Part shown: piece after piece, positions 8,822 through 15,969 of the stretch | Layout: every line of letters starts with the position of its first letter | How positions within the stretch are numbered: position 1 is the stretch's first letter | Assembly (NCBI RefSeq): GCF_001997345.1 | Contig: NZ_CP019606.1 | Span: forward strand, 1,984,001-2,048,000 | Direction: 5' to 3' | From: Tessaracoccus aquimaris | GTDB taxonomy: Bacteria > Actinomycetota > Actinomycetes > Propionibacteriales > Propionibacteriaceae | Length of the DNA stretch: 64,000 nucleotides | Notes under the pieces: model-generated | Database searches by the model: none | What the model was told of the DNA's origin: nothing | Seen by the model: only the letters and a program-made list of their open reading frames with translations | Program-made: the position numbers and the translations under genes

Positions 8822-9478
8822 ATGCTTACCCCCGCCCTGCGACGCCGCGTCGCCGCCTCCGGTGCACGCCCCCTGATCACCCACTACGACGGCACGGCAG
8901 ACACCCGCACCGAACTGAGCGCCACGACGTTCGCGAACTGGGTCGACAAGACCGCCAACCTGATCGCCGACCTCGGCCACGACGACGGCGAGCCGATCGA
9001 CGTGGTGCTCGCAGCGACCCACCCGGGTCACTGGGTGTCGCTGGTGTGGATCGCGGCGGCCTGGCAACGCGGTTGTCCCGTCAACACCACAGACACCGGG
9101 GCCGACCTGATCGTGGTCGGCCCGGGCGACGACCGGCGGGCGGCGCTGAGCGTGGCCTGCTCGCTGCATCCGCTCGGCCGCGGATTCGAGGTCCCCCCGG
9201 CCGACGCCGTCGACTACGTGGAGGTGTTCGCGCAGCCCGACGTGCACGACTCGTCTGTGTGGGCGCAGGAGGACCTGCTCGACGGGGAGGCGCTTGCGCC
9301 GGTGGTCGCCCGCGACACGCGGCTTCTGTTCACCGCCCCGAACCCGGGTGCCGACTGGCTGCTCGACGCGCTGGTCGCCCCCGTCGAGGGCGAGGGCTCA
9401 AGCGTGATCGCGGTCGGCTACGAGCCGGAGCGGCTGATCGCGGTGGCGACCGCCGAACACGCGACGCTCGAGGAGTAG
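8822..9478 (+). CDS. TIGR03089 family protein
   Basis: 218 residues. The N-terminal half resembles the start of AMP-binding enzymes (PLITHYDGTADTRTELSATT, then FANWVDKTANLIADLG), but the protein is far too short for an adenylating enzyme and lacks the ATP-binding P-loop and the catalytic lysine. This is the recognised actinobacterial TIGR03089 family, found near manC and LCP genes. Function unknown. Leaderless start after TACGAT. The stop is only 5 bp from the stop of the convergent coiled-coil gene. Confidence 0.75.
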   Translation: MLTPALRRRVAASGARPLITHYDGTADTRTELSATTFANWVDKTANLIADLGHDDGEPIDVVLAATHPGHWVSLVWIAAAWQRGCPVNTTDTGADLIVVGPGDDRRAALSVACSLHPLGRGFEVPPADAVDYVEVFAQPDVHDSSVWAQEDLLDGEALAPVVARDTRLLFTAPNPGADWLLDALVAPVEGEGSSVIAVGYEPERLIAVATAEHATLEE

Positions 9479-9483
9479 GCCGC

Positions 9484-10554
9484 TCAGGCCTCTTCCTCGG
9501 TGCCCTCCGGGTCCACGTCCTCGACGGCGATGTCCTCATCCTCGACGAGTTCGGCCGAGGCCGCCTCGACGCCGTCGGGGGTGTCCAGGTCCTCGTCGGC
9601 GACGACGGGTTCGTCCGCGGCCGCTGGCGCGGCGTCGACCGCGCCGACAAGCGCGGCTCCGCCACCGAGGGTGGCGAGCATCTGACGCACGTTGGAGAGC
9701 TGAGCGGTGATCGAGTCGCGGCGCTGCGAGACGGCGGCCAGTTCGCGCTCGGAGTCGCGGCGGACCCGCTCCGCCTTGGTACGGGCCTCGCCCACCAGTT
9801 CTTCCGCCTCCCGGTGCGCCTTGGACTTGAGACCCTCCGCCTGGCTGCTGGCGTCGGAGATGACGCGCTGCGCCTCGTTCTCGGCGGCACGCAGGTTCTC
9901 CTCGGCGGCCTTCAACTGGTCCTCGCGCTGCCCCATCGCGACGGCGAAGTCGGCGGCCGCGGTGTCGCGACGCTCGGCGAGCGTGCGCTCGAAGTCCGCC
10001 GCGGCCTGAGCCGCGCGGGCCTGCTGCGACTCGTAGACCGCCTCGGCCTCCTCGCGGCGGGCGGCAGCCTCGCGGTCGGCATGGTCGATCAACTCGTCGG
10101 CTCGGCGCTGCGCCCCGGCCAGCTTCGCCTCGGCGTCTGCGTCCGCGGAGCTGCGGGTGTCGATCGCGTACCTGTCCGCCTCGGTGACCATCGCCTCCGC
10201 CTTGCGGGTGGTGTCTTCCAGCAGCCGCGCGGCCTCGTCCTGCGCGGAGCGCTTCACGTCGCTCGCCTCATCCTCGGCGAGGCTGAGCATCTGGCCGATC
10301 CGCTCCCCCAGGTCCTCGAAGGTCGGACGCGACGCCATGGTCTTGGCGCGCACGGCCTCCTCCGCGCGCGAGTTCGCCTCGCCGAGACGGGCCTCCGCCT
10401 GGGTCAACGACTGGCGCGACTCCTTCATCTGGACGGTCAGCTCGCCCAGTTCGGCGCGCGCGGCGTCCAGCGCCTGCTGCAGCGTGCTGAGCTCTGCGTC
10501 CACCTGGGCGGGCTCGTAGCCGCGCAGGACGGTGCGGAAGTTAGGGGCCATCAT
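9484..10554 (-). CDS. DivIVA-domain coiled-coil protein (Scy/FilP-like polarity scaffold)
   Basis: 356 residues. The N-terminus FRTVLRGYEPAQVDAEL carries the F-x6-GY-x3-QVD motif of the membrane-curvature-sensing DivIVA domain. It is followed by about 270 residues of almost unbroken Ala/Glu/Arg heptad repeat and an acidic tail (DEDLDTPDGVEAA to EEEA). Such proteins act as polar scaffolds and intermediate-filament-like elements in actinobacteria (DivIVA/Wag31, Scy, FilP). The ATG overlaps the upstream coiled-coil gene's TGA by 4 bp (ATGA). The C-terminal SQRRDSITAQLSNVRQML matches the C-terminus of the upstream gene, so the two are paralogues. Confidence 0.75.
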   Translation of the reverse strand: MMAPNFRTVLRGYEPAQVDAELSTLQQALDAARAELGELTVQMKESRQSLTQAEARLGEANSRAEEAVRAKTMASRPTFEDLGERIGQMLSLAEDEASDVKRSAQDEAARLLEDTTRKAEAMVTEADRYAIDTRSSADADAEAKLAGAQRRADELIDHADREAAARREEAEAVYESQQARAAQAAADFERTLAERRDTAAADFAVAMGQREDQLKAAEENLRAAENEAQRVISDASSQAEGLKSKAHREAEELVGEARTKAERVRRDSERELAAVSQRRDSITAQLSNVRQMLATLGGGAALVGAVDAAPAAADEPVVADEDLDTPDGVEAASAELVEDEDIAVEDVDPEGTEEEA

Positions 10555-11924
10555 TGATCCTCATTCGACGTGGTTGATCCGGGGACGGCGAGAGCTTCGA
10601 TCACGCCGGAGAGAGAGTTCAGCTGACTCGTGATGTTGTCGCGGCGCTGCGCGAGCGCCGCGACCTCTGCGCGGGCCTCCTCCAGCACCTCGCGGGCCTG
10701 GGTGCGCAGCAGGTCGGCCTCGACCCTCGCCTCGGCGAGCAGTTCGATGGCCTCCTCGCGGGTGGCGCGGGTGCGCTCGAACGAGGCGCGCTGCGAGCGC
10801 TCCAGGTCGGCCGCAAGCTTCTCGCGCACCACGGTGGCGTTGGCCTCGGCGTCGGCGATCCGCTCCTCGGCGCGCTGGGTGATCGCCTGCGCCTCGCGCT
10901 CGGCCCGTGCGAGCACGTCGGCGGCCTTTGACTCGCTGGCCTCGCGGGTGCGGGCGGAATGCTCGTTGGCGGCGGTCAGCTCGGCGTCGGCCCGGGCACG
11001 CACGTCGGCGGCGCTGATGTCGGCCGAGCGGATCCGCTGTCGCGCGACGTCGACGGCCCCCGTCAGGGTGCTTGCGAGCTTCTCGCGCACCTGGCTGGCG
11101 CGCCTCGCTGCCCCGACGTGCGCCGTGCGACGGGTGCGGGCGGCGTCGGCGGTCGCGCCGTCGACCAACCGCACGACGGTCGCCTGTGCCCATTCCAGCT
11201 GTTCCGTTGCCTCGGCGAGCCTCGCCTCGGCCTCGGCCTTCGACTCGGCCTCCAGCTTCGCAGCCTCGGCATGGGTGCGTTCGTGTAGCTCGGCGGCCTC
11301 AGCCTCCGCCGCCCCGCGGGCGACGCGGACGGCCTCGTCTGACTCGGCGGCGTGCGCGGCGGCGGCACTCTTCAGCTCGGCGGCCTCGGCCTCAGCGGCG
11401 GCGCGTTCGGCGTCCAGCCGCTGCCGGTGCTTGTCGACCTCGCCCGCGACCCGCGCCTCGTGGTCGAGCAGCCGGGACTGCAGCTCGGCCTGTTGCACGG
11501 AGGTCTGCGATTCCACCTCCGCGCGCAGCTTCGCCGCGTGCCCCTCGGCCTCGGTGACGAGGCGCTGCCCCTCGGCGTGCGCGCGCTGCCGGATGGCGTC
11601 GGCCTCCATCCGCGCGTCGGCGATCAGCTCGTCGGCGGTGCGTTCGGCTGAGGCCGTGATGGTGCCTGCCTGCTCGGCAGCCTCGGACAGCATCCGCTGG
11701 ACGTCGGCGCGGGCCTCGGTCAGCCGGTGCTTGGCGAAGTCGAGCTCTGCGATGGCGTCGTCGCGCTCCTTGATGGCCCCGGTCGCGTCATCGCGGATCC
11801 GTGCGGCGTCGGCCTGGGCCTCGTCACGCAGCCGGTCGGCCAGCTTCTGGGCCTGGAACAGCACCTCCGTGGCCGCGGACGCGCCACCCGGCACGGGTGT
11901 CACGCTCGGCTGCTGGGGTTCCAT
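10551..11924 (-). CDS. long coiled-coil protein, paralogue of the downstream DivIVA-domain protein
   Basis: 457 residues, nearly all heptad-type coiled coil rich in Ala, Glu and Arg, after a 20-residue Pro/Ser/Gly-rich head. No transmembrane segment. The C-terminal AQRRDNITSQLNSLSGVIEAL aligns with SQRRDSITAQLSNVRQMLATL of the next gene, but the DivIVA head (GYxxxxVD) is missing. Probable role: filament or scaffold partner of its neighbour in polar growth or division (inference). Starts ATG, 6 nt after a CAAGAT -10; translation of the next gene is coupled through ATGA. Confidence 0.65.
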   Translation of the reverse strand: MEPQQPSVTPVPGGASAATEVLFQAQKLADRLRDEAQADAARIRDDATGAIKERDDAIAELDFAKHRLTEARADVQRMLSEAAEQAGTITASAERTADELIADARMEADAIRQRAHAEGQRLVTEAEGHAAKLRAEVESQTSVQQAELQSRLLDHEARVAGEVDKHRQRLDAERAAAEAEAAELKSAAAAHAAESDEAVRVARGAAEAEAAELHERTHAEAAKLEAESKAEAEARLAEATEQLEWAQATVVRLVDGATADAARTRRTAHVGAARRASQVREKLASTLTGAVDVARQRIRSADISAADVRARADAELTAANEHSARTREASESKAADVLARAEREAQAITQRAEERIADAEANATVVREKLAADLERSQRASFERTRATREEAIELLAEARVEADLLRTQAREVLEEARAEVAALAQRRDNITSQLNSLSGVIEALAVPGSTTSNEDQ

Positions 11925-11930
11925 GCGCCC

Positions 11931-11936
11931 ATCTTG
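11931..11936 (-). promoter_or_regulatory. candidate -10 of the coiled-coil operon
   Basis: CAAGAT 6 nt before ATG; weaker than the TANNNT boxes elsewhere. Confidence 0.3.
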
Positions 11937-11955
11937 TCATGAACCACAATCCGAC

Positions 11956-12963
11956 TCACCGGCCGGTACCGCCACCCGGAATCGGGGTGTGGTCCAGCCC
12001 CTTGAGGAAGCCGCTTCCCCAGGCGACGTGCATCACCGCCAGCACGGCGGGGAGCCGGAGCCGGGCCGCTGGGCTGAGCCCCTTCATGGACGCGGTCGCC
12101 GCGGCCAGGAACGCCAGGTAGAGCGCCGGCGCGAGAAACATCGCGGTGAGGAGCCGGCTGCGAAGGGCCAGCCCGAGCAGGCCGCCCAGCAGGCCGGCCG
12201 CGCCGCCCGCGACGGTCAGCGGCGGCGCCAGGTAGCGCAGCGAGAGGGTGTCCGGGTGGCGGCGGATGACCTCTCTGCGCCACTGGCCGGTGCGGTAGAA
12301 CTGGCGCGCCAGCGCGCCGAAGCTGTCGCGGGGCCGGTAGACGACGCGGAGTTCGGGAGAGAAGTAGACCGTGTGGCCGGCCTGTCGGAGCCGGTAGTTG
12401 AGTTCCCAGTCCTGCGCTCGGTGCAGCGACTCGTCGAAGCCGCCGATCTCGCGGAGCACGTCGCGCCGGAAGACCCCGAGGAACACGGTCTCGGCGGGCC
12501 CCGGCGGGGTGTCTGCCAGGTGGAAGCCTCCGCCACCCAGGCCGAACGCGGAGTTGTAGGCGGCGGCGACTGCCTCGGAGAGCGGTGACGTGCCGCGGGC
12601 GTCCATCAGCCCCCCGACGTTGGCGGCGCCGGTCTCCTCGAGGAGCCGCACGGCGGTCGCGATGTAGCCGTCGCTGAGTTCGCCGTGGCCGTCGACGCGC
12701 ACCACGATGGGGTGGCTAGCGGCGGCGAGGGCGACGTTGAGGCCGGCCGGGGTGTAGCCGGTGGGGTTGTCGAGAACGACGACGCGCGGGTCCTCCGCCG
12801 CGATCTGCTCTGCGATCTGATGCGTGTGGTCCTTGCTCGGGCCCACCGACAGGATCAGCTCCAGTTCCCCGGGGTAGCCCTGGTCCAGCACTCCCTGGAC
12901 GGCGGCGCGGAGGTGGCGTTCCTCGTCACGCACTGGCATGACGACGCTGACGCTCGACGGCAC
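11956..12963 (-). CDS. membrane-anchored glycosyltransferase family 2
   Basis: 335 residues. The GT-A domain starts at once (VSVVMPVRDEERHL), with TPAGLNVALAAA, the nucleotide-metal motif VRVDGHGELSDGY and the acceptor motif ESLHRAQDWELNYRLRQAG. Two or three C-terminal hydrophobic segments place it at the membrane. The family includes succinoglycan-type polymer and rhamnosyl/glucosyl transferases; the substrate is not readable. A GTG nine codons into the open frame is chosen because GGGAGG precedes it by 6 nt. Downstream of an LCP gene on the same strand with a 36 bp gap, consistent with envelope-polymer synthesis. Confidence 0.85.
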   Translation of the reverse strand: MPSSVSVVMPVRDEERHLRAAVQGVLDQGYPGELELILSVGPSKDHTHQIAEQIAAEDPRVVVLDNPTGYTPAGLNVALAAASHPIVVRVDGHGELSDGYIATAVRLLEETGAANVGGLMDARGTSPLSEAVAAAYNSAFGLGGGGFHLADTPPGPAETVFLGVFRRDVLREIGGFDESLHRAQDWELNYRLRQAGHTVYFSPELRVVYRPRDSFGALARQFYRTGQWRREVIRRHPDTLSLRYLAPPLTVAGGAAGLLGGLLGLALRSRLLTAMFLAPALYLAFLAAATASMKGLSPAARLRLPAVLAVMHVAWGSGFLKGLDHTPIPGGGTGR

Positions 12964-12999
12964 TGTGGACCTCCCTCGGATCGCGGCCACTCTAGCGGG

Positions 13000-14526
13000 T
13001 CAGGCGCTGACGGAGCAGACGGCGTCGAGGTCGGAGGTCTCGGTATAGGGGGCCTCGTCGGAGGCCGACGCGGTCGGGTCGGCGGTCGGCTTGGCCGTTG
13101 CCTTCCTGGTCGGCTTGGCGCTCGCCTTGTCCGCGGGCTGTTCGCTCTTCTTGTCCCCTGGATCGGCGCTGGTGGTCGGCTTCGTTGTGGGGGTGGGCGC
13201 CCCGCTGGGCGGCGTGCCGTCCTTGCCGTCGCCGAGCTTCTCCGAGGCCTCGATCTTGTCCTTGACGGTGCTGCGGATCAGCGCGAAGTCGGGGTGTGCC
13301 GAGACGATCATCGGCGGGGTGAAGTTCACCGACGCGATCTTCTGGTCCTTGACCTTGAGGGCCAGTTCCGCGAGTTTGACGACCTCGCCGGAGGGCACGT
13401 CGGTGCTCAGGATGTCCTTGCTCGCCTTCGACAGGTCGACGAACTTGGTGGCGACCGTCCCCGGGTCGAGTTGGCGCACCATGGCCGTCATGACGCACTT
13501 CTGGCGCACCATCCGCTCGTAGTCGTTGCTCTCCGCGCGGGAGCGGGCGAACCAGAGGGCGTCGTTGCCGTTCAGGAGCCGGTTCTTGCCCGGCTCGATG
13601 TAGCGGGAGATCTTGGTGCTGACGCCGCCCACGGGGATCGGCTTCGCGATGTCGAGCCGGATGCCGCCCATGGCGTCGATCAGGGACTTGAAGCCGCCCA
13701 TGTCGACCATGGCGTAGTAGTTGAGGTCGAGGCCCAGGATCTCGCTGACGGCCTCCTTGGTGGCCTCCAGCCCGGCGTTCTTACCCGGGTACAGGTCCTT
13801 GTTGTCCTCGCCGAGGGTCCAGATGCCGTTGAGCATGCAGCCGCCGTCCTCGCACACAAACCCCTGCGGGTACTTCTCGTGCAGCGGGGACGACTCGGGG
13901 AACGGCACCCGCTGCATGTTGCGGGGCAGCCCGAACAGCACCGTACGGCCCGTCGCGGCGTCGATGGAGGCGACGTTGATGGAGTCGGGCCGCAGGCCCT
14001 CGCGCTTGGCGGACGCGTCGGCGCCCAGCAGCAGGATGTTGTAGCGGCCCGCCTTCTCATCGGTGTCTCCCCCGCCCTGGAAGACCTCGCCGACGTTGGC
14101 GGCGCCCGTCATGGCGCTGGCGGCGAGCCCCGTGACGCCGCCGAGGCCGAGGATCAGTACGACCGCGGTGATGGTGAGGCCGAGGCGTCCGCGCTGCGCG
14201 AGCCGCAGCGGCTTGGACAGCCGCCACGCGTCGAGGAGCAGCAGCACCCAGCCAGCGAACAGCAGCCACAGCCCGACCTTCGCGACGGTCGCGACCGCGG
14301 GTGTCAGCAGCAGCCCGACGGTGAACCCGCGGGCGAACAGCAGGCCGAGCAGTGCGATCACCACGACGACGGCCACCGCCCCGTACACGCGGGTGGCGAT
14401 CCTGCCGATCCGCTGGTTCCCGGCGAAACTCTGCACGGAGCCTGGAAGGGCAGCAGACATCAGGACGAAACCGAAGGCACGGCGCGCTTGGACGCGCTGG
14501 GCCTCGGTCGGCATGGCGGTTGACAC
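13000..14526 (-). CDS. LCP (LytR-CpsA-Psr) family protein, multi-helix type
   Basis: 508 residues. LCP enzymes transfer lipid-linked glycopolymers to peptidoglycan on the outer face of the membrane. Three or four N-terminal transmembrane segments (about residues 45-135) precede the LCP domain (about 160-400). The domain has NILLLGADAS, RPDSINVASID, LPRNMQRVPFP, DAMGGIRLDI and the arginine-rich FARSRAESNDYERMVRQ expected to hold polyprenyl pyrophosphate. A Ser/Thr/Pro/Lys-rich tail ends in CSVSA. GTG start with GAGGAG upstream. Divergent from a second LCP gene. Confidence 0.88.
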   Translation of the reverse strand: MSTAMPTEAQRVQARRAFGFVLMSAALPGSVQSFAGNQRIGRIATRVYGAVAVVVVIALLGLLFARGFTVGLLLTPAVATVAKVGLWLLFAGWVLLLLDAWRLSKPLRLAQRGRLGLTITAVVLILGLGGVTGLAASAMTGAANVGEVFQGGGDTDEKAGRYNILLLGADASAKREGLRPDSINVASIDAATGRTVLFGLPRNMQRVPFPESSPLHEKYPQGFVCEDGGCMLNGIWTLGEDNKDLYPGKNAGLEATKEAVSEILGLDLNYYAMVDMGGFKSLIDAMGGIRLDIAKPIPVGGVSTKISRYIEPGKNRLLNGNDALWFARSRAESNDYERMVRQKCVMTAMVRQLDPGTVATKFVDLSKASKDILSTDVPSGEVVKLAELALKVKDQKIASVNFTPPMIVSAHPDFALIRSTVKDKIEASEKLGDGKDGTPPSGAPTPTTKPTTSADPGDKKSEQPADKASAKPTRKATAKPTADPTASASDEAPYTETSDLDAVCSVSA

Positions 14527-14625
14527 GTGTCGGCTCCTCGGGGAAGGGTGCGGCTCCCAGTCTCACCCCAACCCTCCGGGCCAGCGGCGCCGCCACGCCG
14601 ACCCTGCCCGGTTTCGACCCTTCAG

Positions 14626-14631
14626 TAGGGT
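14626..14631 (+). promoter_or_regulatory. candidate -10 of the second LCP gene
   Basis: TAGGGT 21 nt upstream of the ATG, giving a short leader with the GGAGGGAGG ribosome site. Confidence 0.35.
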
Positions 14632-14652
14632 TGTCCCTCGGAGGGAGGCGAG

Positions 14653-15861
14653 ATGACGCCACGCGAAGAGGACATGGACTGGCTGTACCGCAGCGAGGAG
14701 CCAGAACACACCGCTGTCATGCGCCCCGACGAGATTGAGGGGATCAGGCGCGCCGACTCGCGTCGACCGCAGGCACCGCAGGAAGCGCAGGGCGGCTACC
14801 CCGGCGATCCCGCGACCGCGACCGGCGGCTCTCAGCGGCCGCCGACCGGTCCCCCGCCGTCGCAGCCCGCCCCCGCAGGTCCCCCACCGCGGAAGCGTCG
14901 GCGTCGCCGCCGCCCGGTGCTCAAGACGATCGGCTTCCTGCTGCTCGCCTGGCTGCTGTTCCTGATCGGGACACCCATCTACGCCTGGACCATCGGCACA
15001 AAGGTCGAGAGCGCCCCCGCGGGTGAGCGCCCCGCCGAGCAGCCAGGCACCACCCTGCTGCTTGTCGGCTCGGACGCCCGAGAGAACCTCACCGACGAGG
15101 AACGCAAGGAACTCGGCACCGGAAGCACCGAGGGTCGGCGCACCGACACCATGATGCTGCTGCACGTGCCGACCAATGGTGAGCCGGTGCTGCTGTCCCT
15201 GCCCCGCGACTCGCTGGTCGAGATCCCCGGCCGCAAGCAGAACAAGCTCAACGCCGCCTACGCCTTCGGGGGCGCGCCACTGCTCGTCGAGACCGTGGAA
15301 CACAACACGGGCATCCGGGTCGACGGGTACCTGGAGGTCGGATTCGTCGGCGTCGTCGACATGGTCGACGCCGTCGGAGGCATCGAGGTCTGCCCGACGT
15401 TCGACATCGACGACAGGGACTCCCACCTGAAGCTCGCCAAGGGCTGCCAGACGGTCGACGGGGTCACGGCGCTCGGCTACGTCCGGATGCGCAAGGCTGA
15501 CCCGCGCGGCGACCTCGGCCGCATGGAGCGGCAGCGCGAGGTGATCGGCGCGATCGGCAAGAAGGTGCTCAGCCCGATGAGCGTGCTGAACCCGGTGCGC
15601 TACTGGCAACTGAACATGGCGGCCTCGAAGTCGCTCGCCCGCGGCGACGACACGGGCCTCGGCGCGATGGGCGCTGCGGGCAGCGGGTTCCTGTCGATCA
15701 TGACGGGCAAGGGCATCTCGATGACCGTCCCGGTCTCTGACCCCAACGCCAGGGTGAGCGGGCTGGGGTCCGTGATGCGCTGGGACAAGGACGCGAGCTC
15801 GCAGGTCTTCGCGGCGATCGCCTCGGGCGACACCACGTCGCTTGAGAAGTACCGAAAGTAG
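14653..15861 (+). CDS. LCP family protein, single-helix type
   Basis: 402 residues: an 85-residue Pro/Gln/Arg-rich cytoplasmic head, one transmembrane helix (TIGFLLLAWLLFLIGTPIYA), then the LCP domain. Motifs are LLLVGSDARENLTDEERKEL, RTDTMMLLHV, SLPRDSLVEIPG, NKLNAAYAFGG, DAVGGIEVC and YVRMRKADPRGDLGRMERQ. The conserved Asp and Arg residues for pyrophosphate and metal are all present. GGAGGGAGG lies 4-12 nt before ATG. Divergently arranged with the other LCP gene, suggesting two ligases for different polymers or acceptors. Confidence 0.9.
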   Translation: MTPREEDMDWLYRSEEPEHTAVMRPDEIEGIRRADSRRPQAPQEAQGGYPGDPATATGGSQRPPTGPPPSQPAPAGPPPRKRRRRRRPVLKTIGFLLLAWLLFLIGTPIYAWTIGTKVESAPAGERPAEQPGTTLLLVGSDARENLTDEERKELGTGSTEGRRTDTMMLLHVPTNGEPVLLSLPRDSLVEIPGRKQNKLNAAYAFGGAPLLVETVEHNTGIRVDGYLEVGFVGVVDMVDAVGGIEVCPTFDIDDRDSHLKLAKGCQTVDGVTALGYVRMRKADPRGDLGRMERQREVIGAIGKKVLSPMSVLNPVRYWQLNMAASKSLARGDDTGLGAMGAAGSGFLSIMTGKGISMTVPVSDPNARVSGLGSVMRWDKDASSQVFAAIASGDTTSLEKYRK

Positions 15862-15900
15862 CCGAAGAGACCGTGGTGTGACACGGAACGTACCTTCGGC
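15861..15900 (+). terminator. nested hairpin after the second LCP gene
   Basis: GCCGAAG (15861-15867) pairs perfectly with CTTCGGC (15894-15900), enclosing an inner CCGTG/CACGG hairpin. No T-run, as is usual in high-GC actinobacteria. Confidence 0.4.
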
Positions 15901-15925
15901 CACTGGTCCTGAGCCACGTCGTCCC

Positions 15926-15931
15926 TACTAT
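15926..15931 (+). promoter_or_regulatory. candidate -10 of the DUF3352 gene
   Basis: TACTAT followed by a 38 nt leader with GAGGAG. A TTGACA at 15931-15936 looks like a -35, but the hexamer 17 bp further on (TTAGAG) is a poor -10 that overlaps the ribosome site. Confidence 0.3.
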
Positions 15932-15969
15932 TGACAAGATCAATCCGCCCTCTTAGAGGAGACGAAAAC

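Noticed and set aside
15931..15959. TTGACA with 17-bp spacer as DUF3352 promoter
   Set aside because: The matching -10 (TTAGAG) is poor and would start transcription at the ribosome site; the TACTAT just before it is more plausible.
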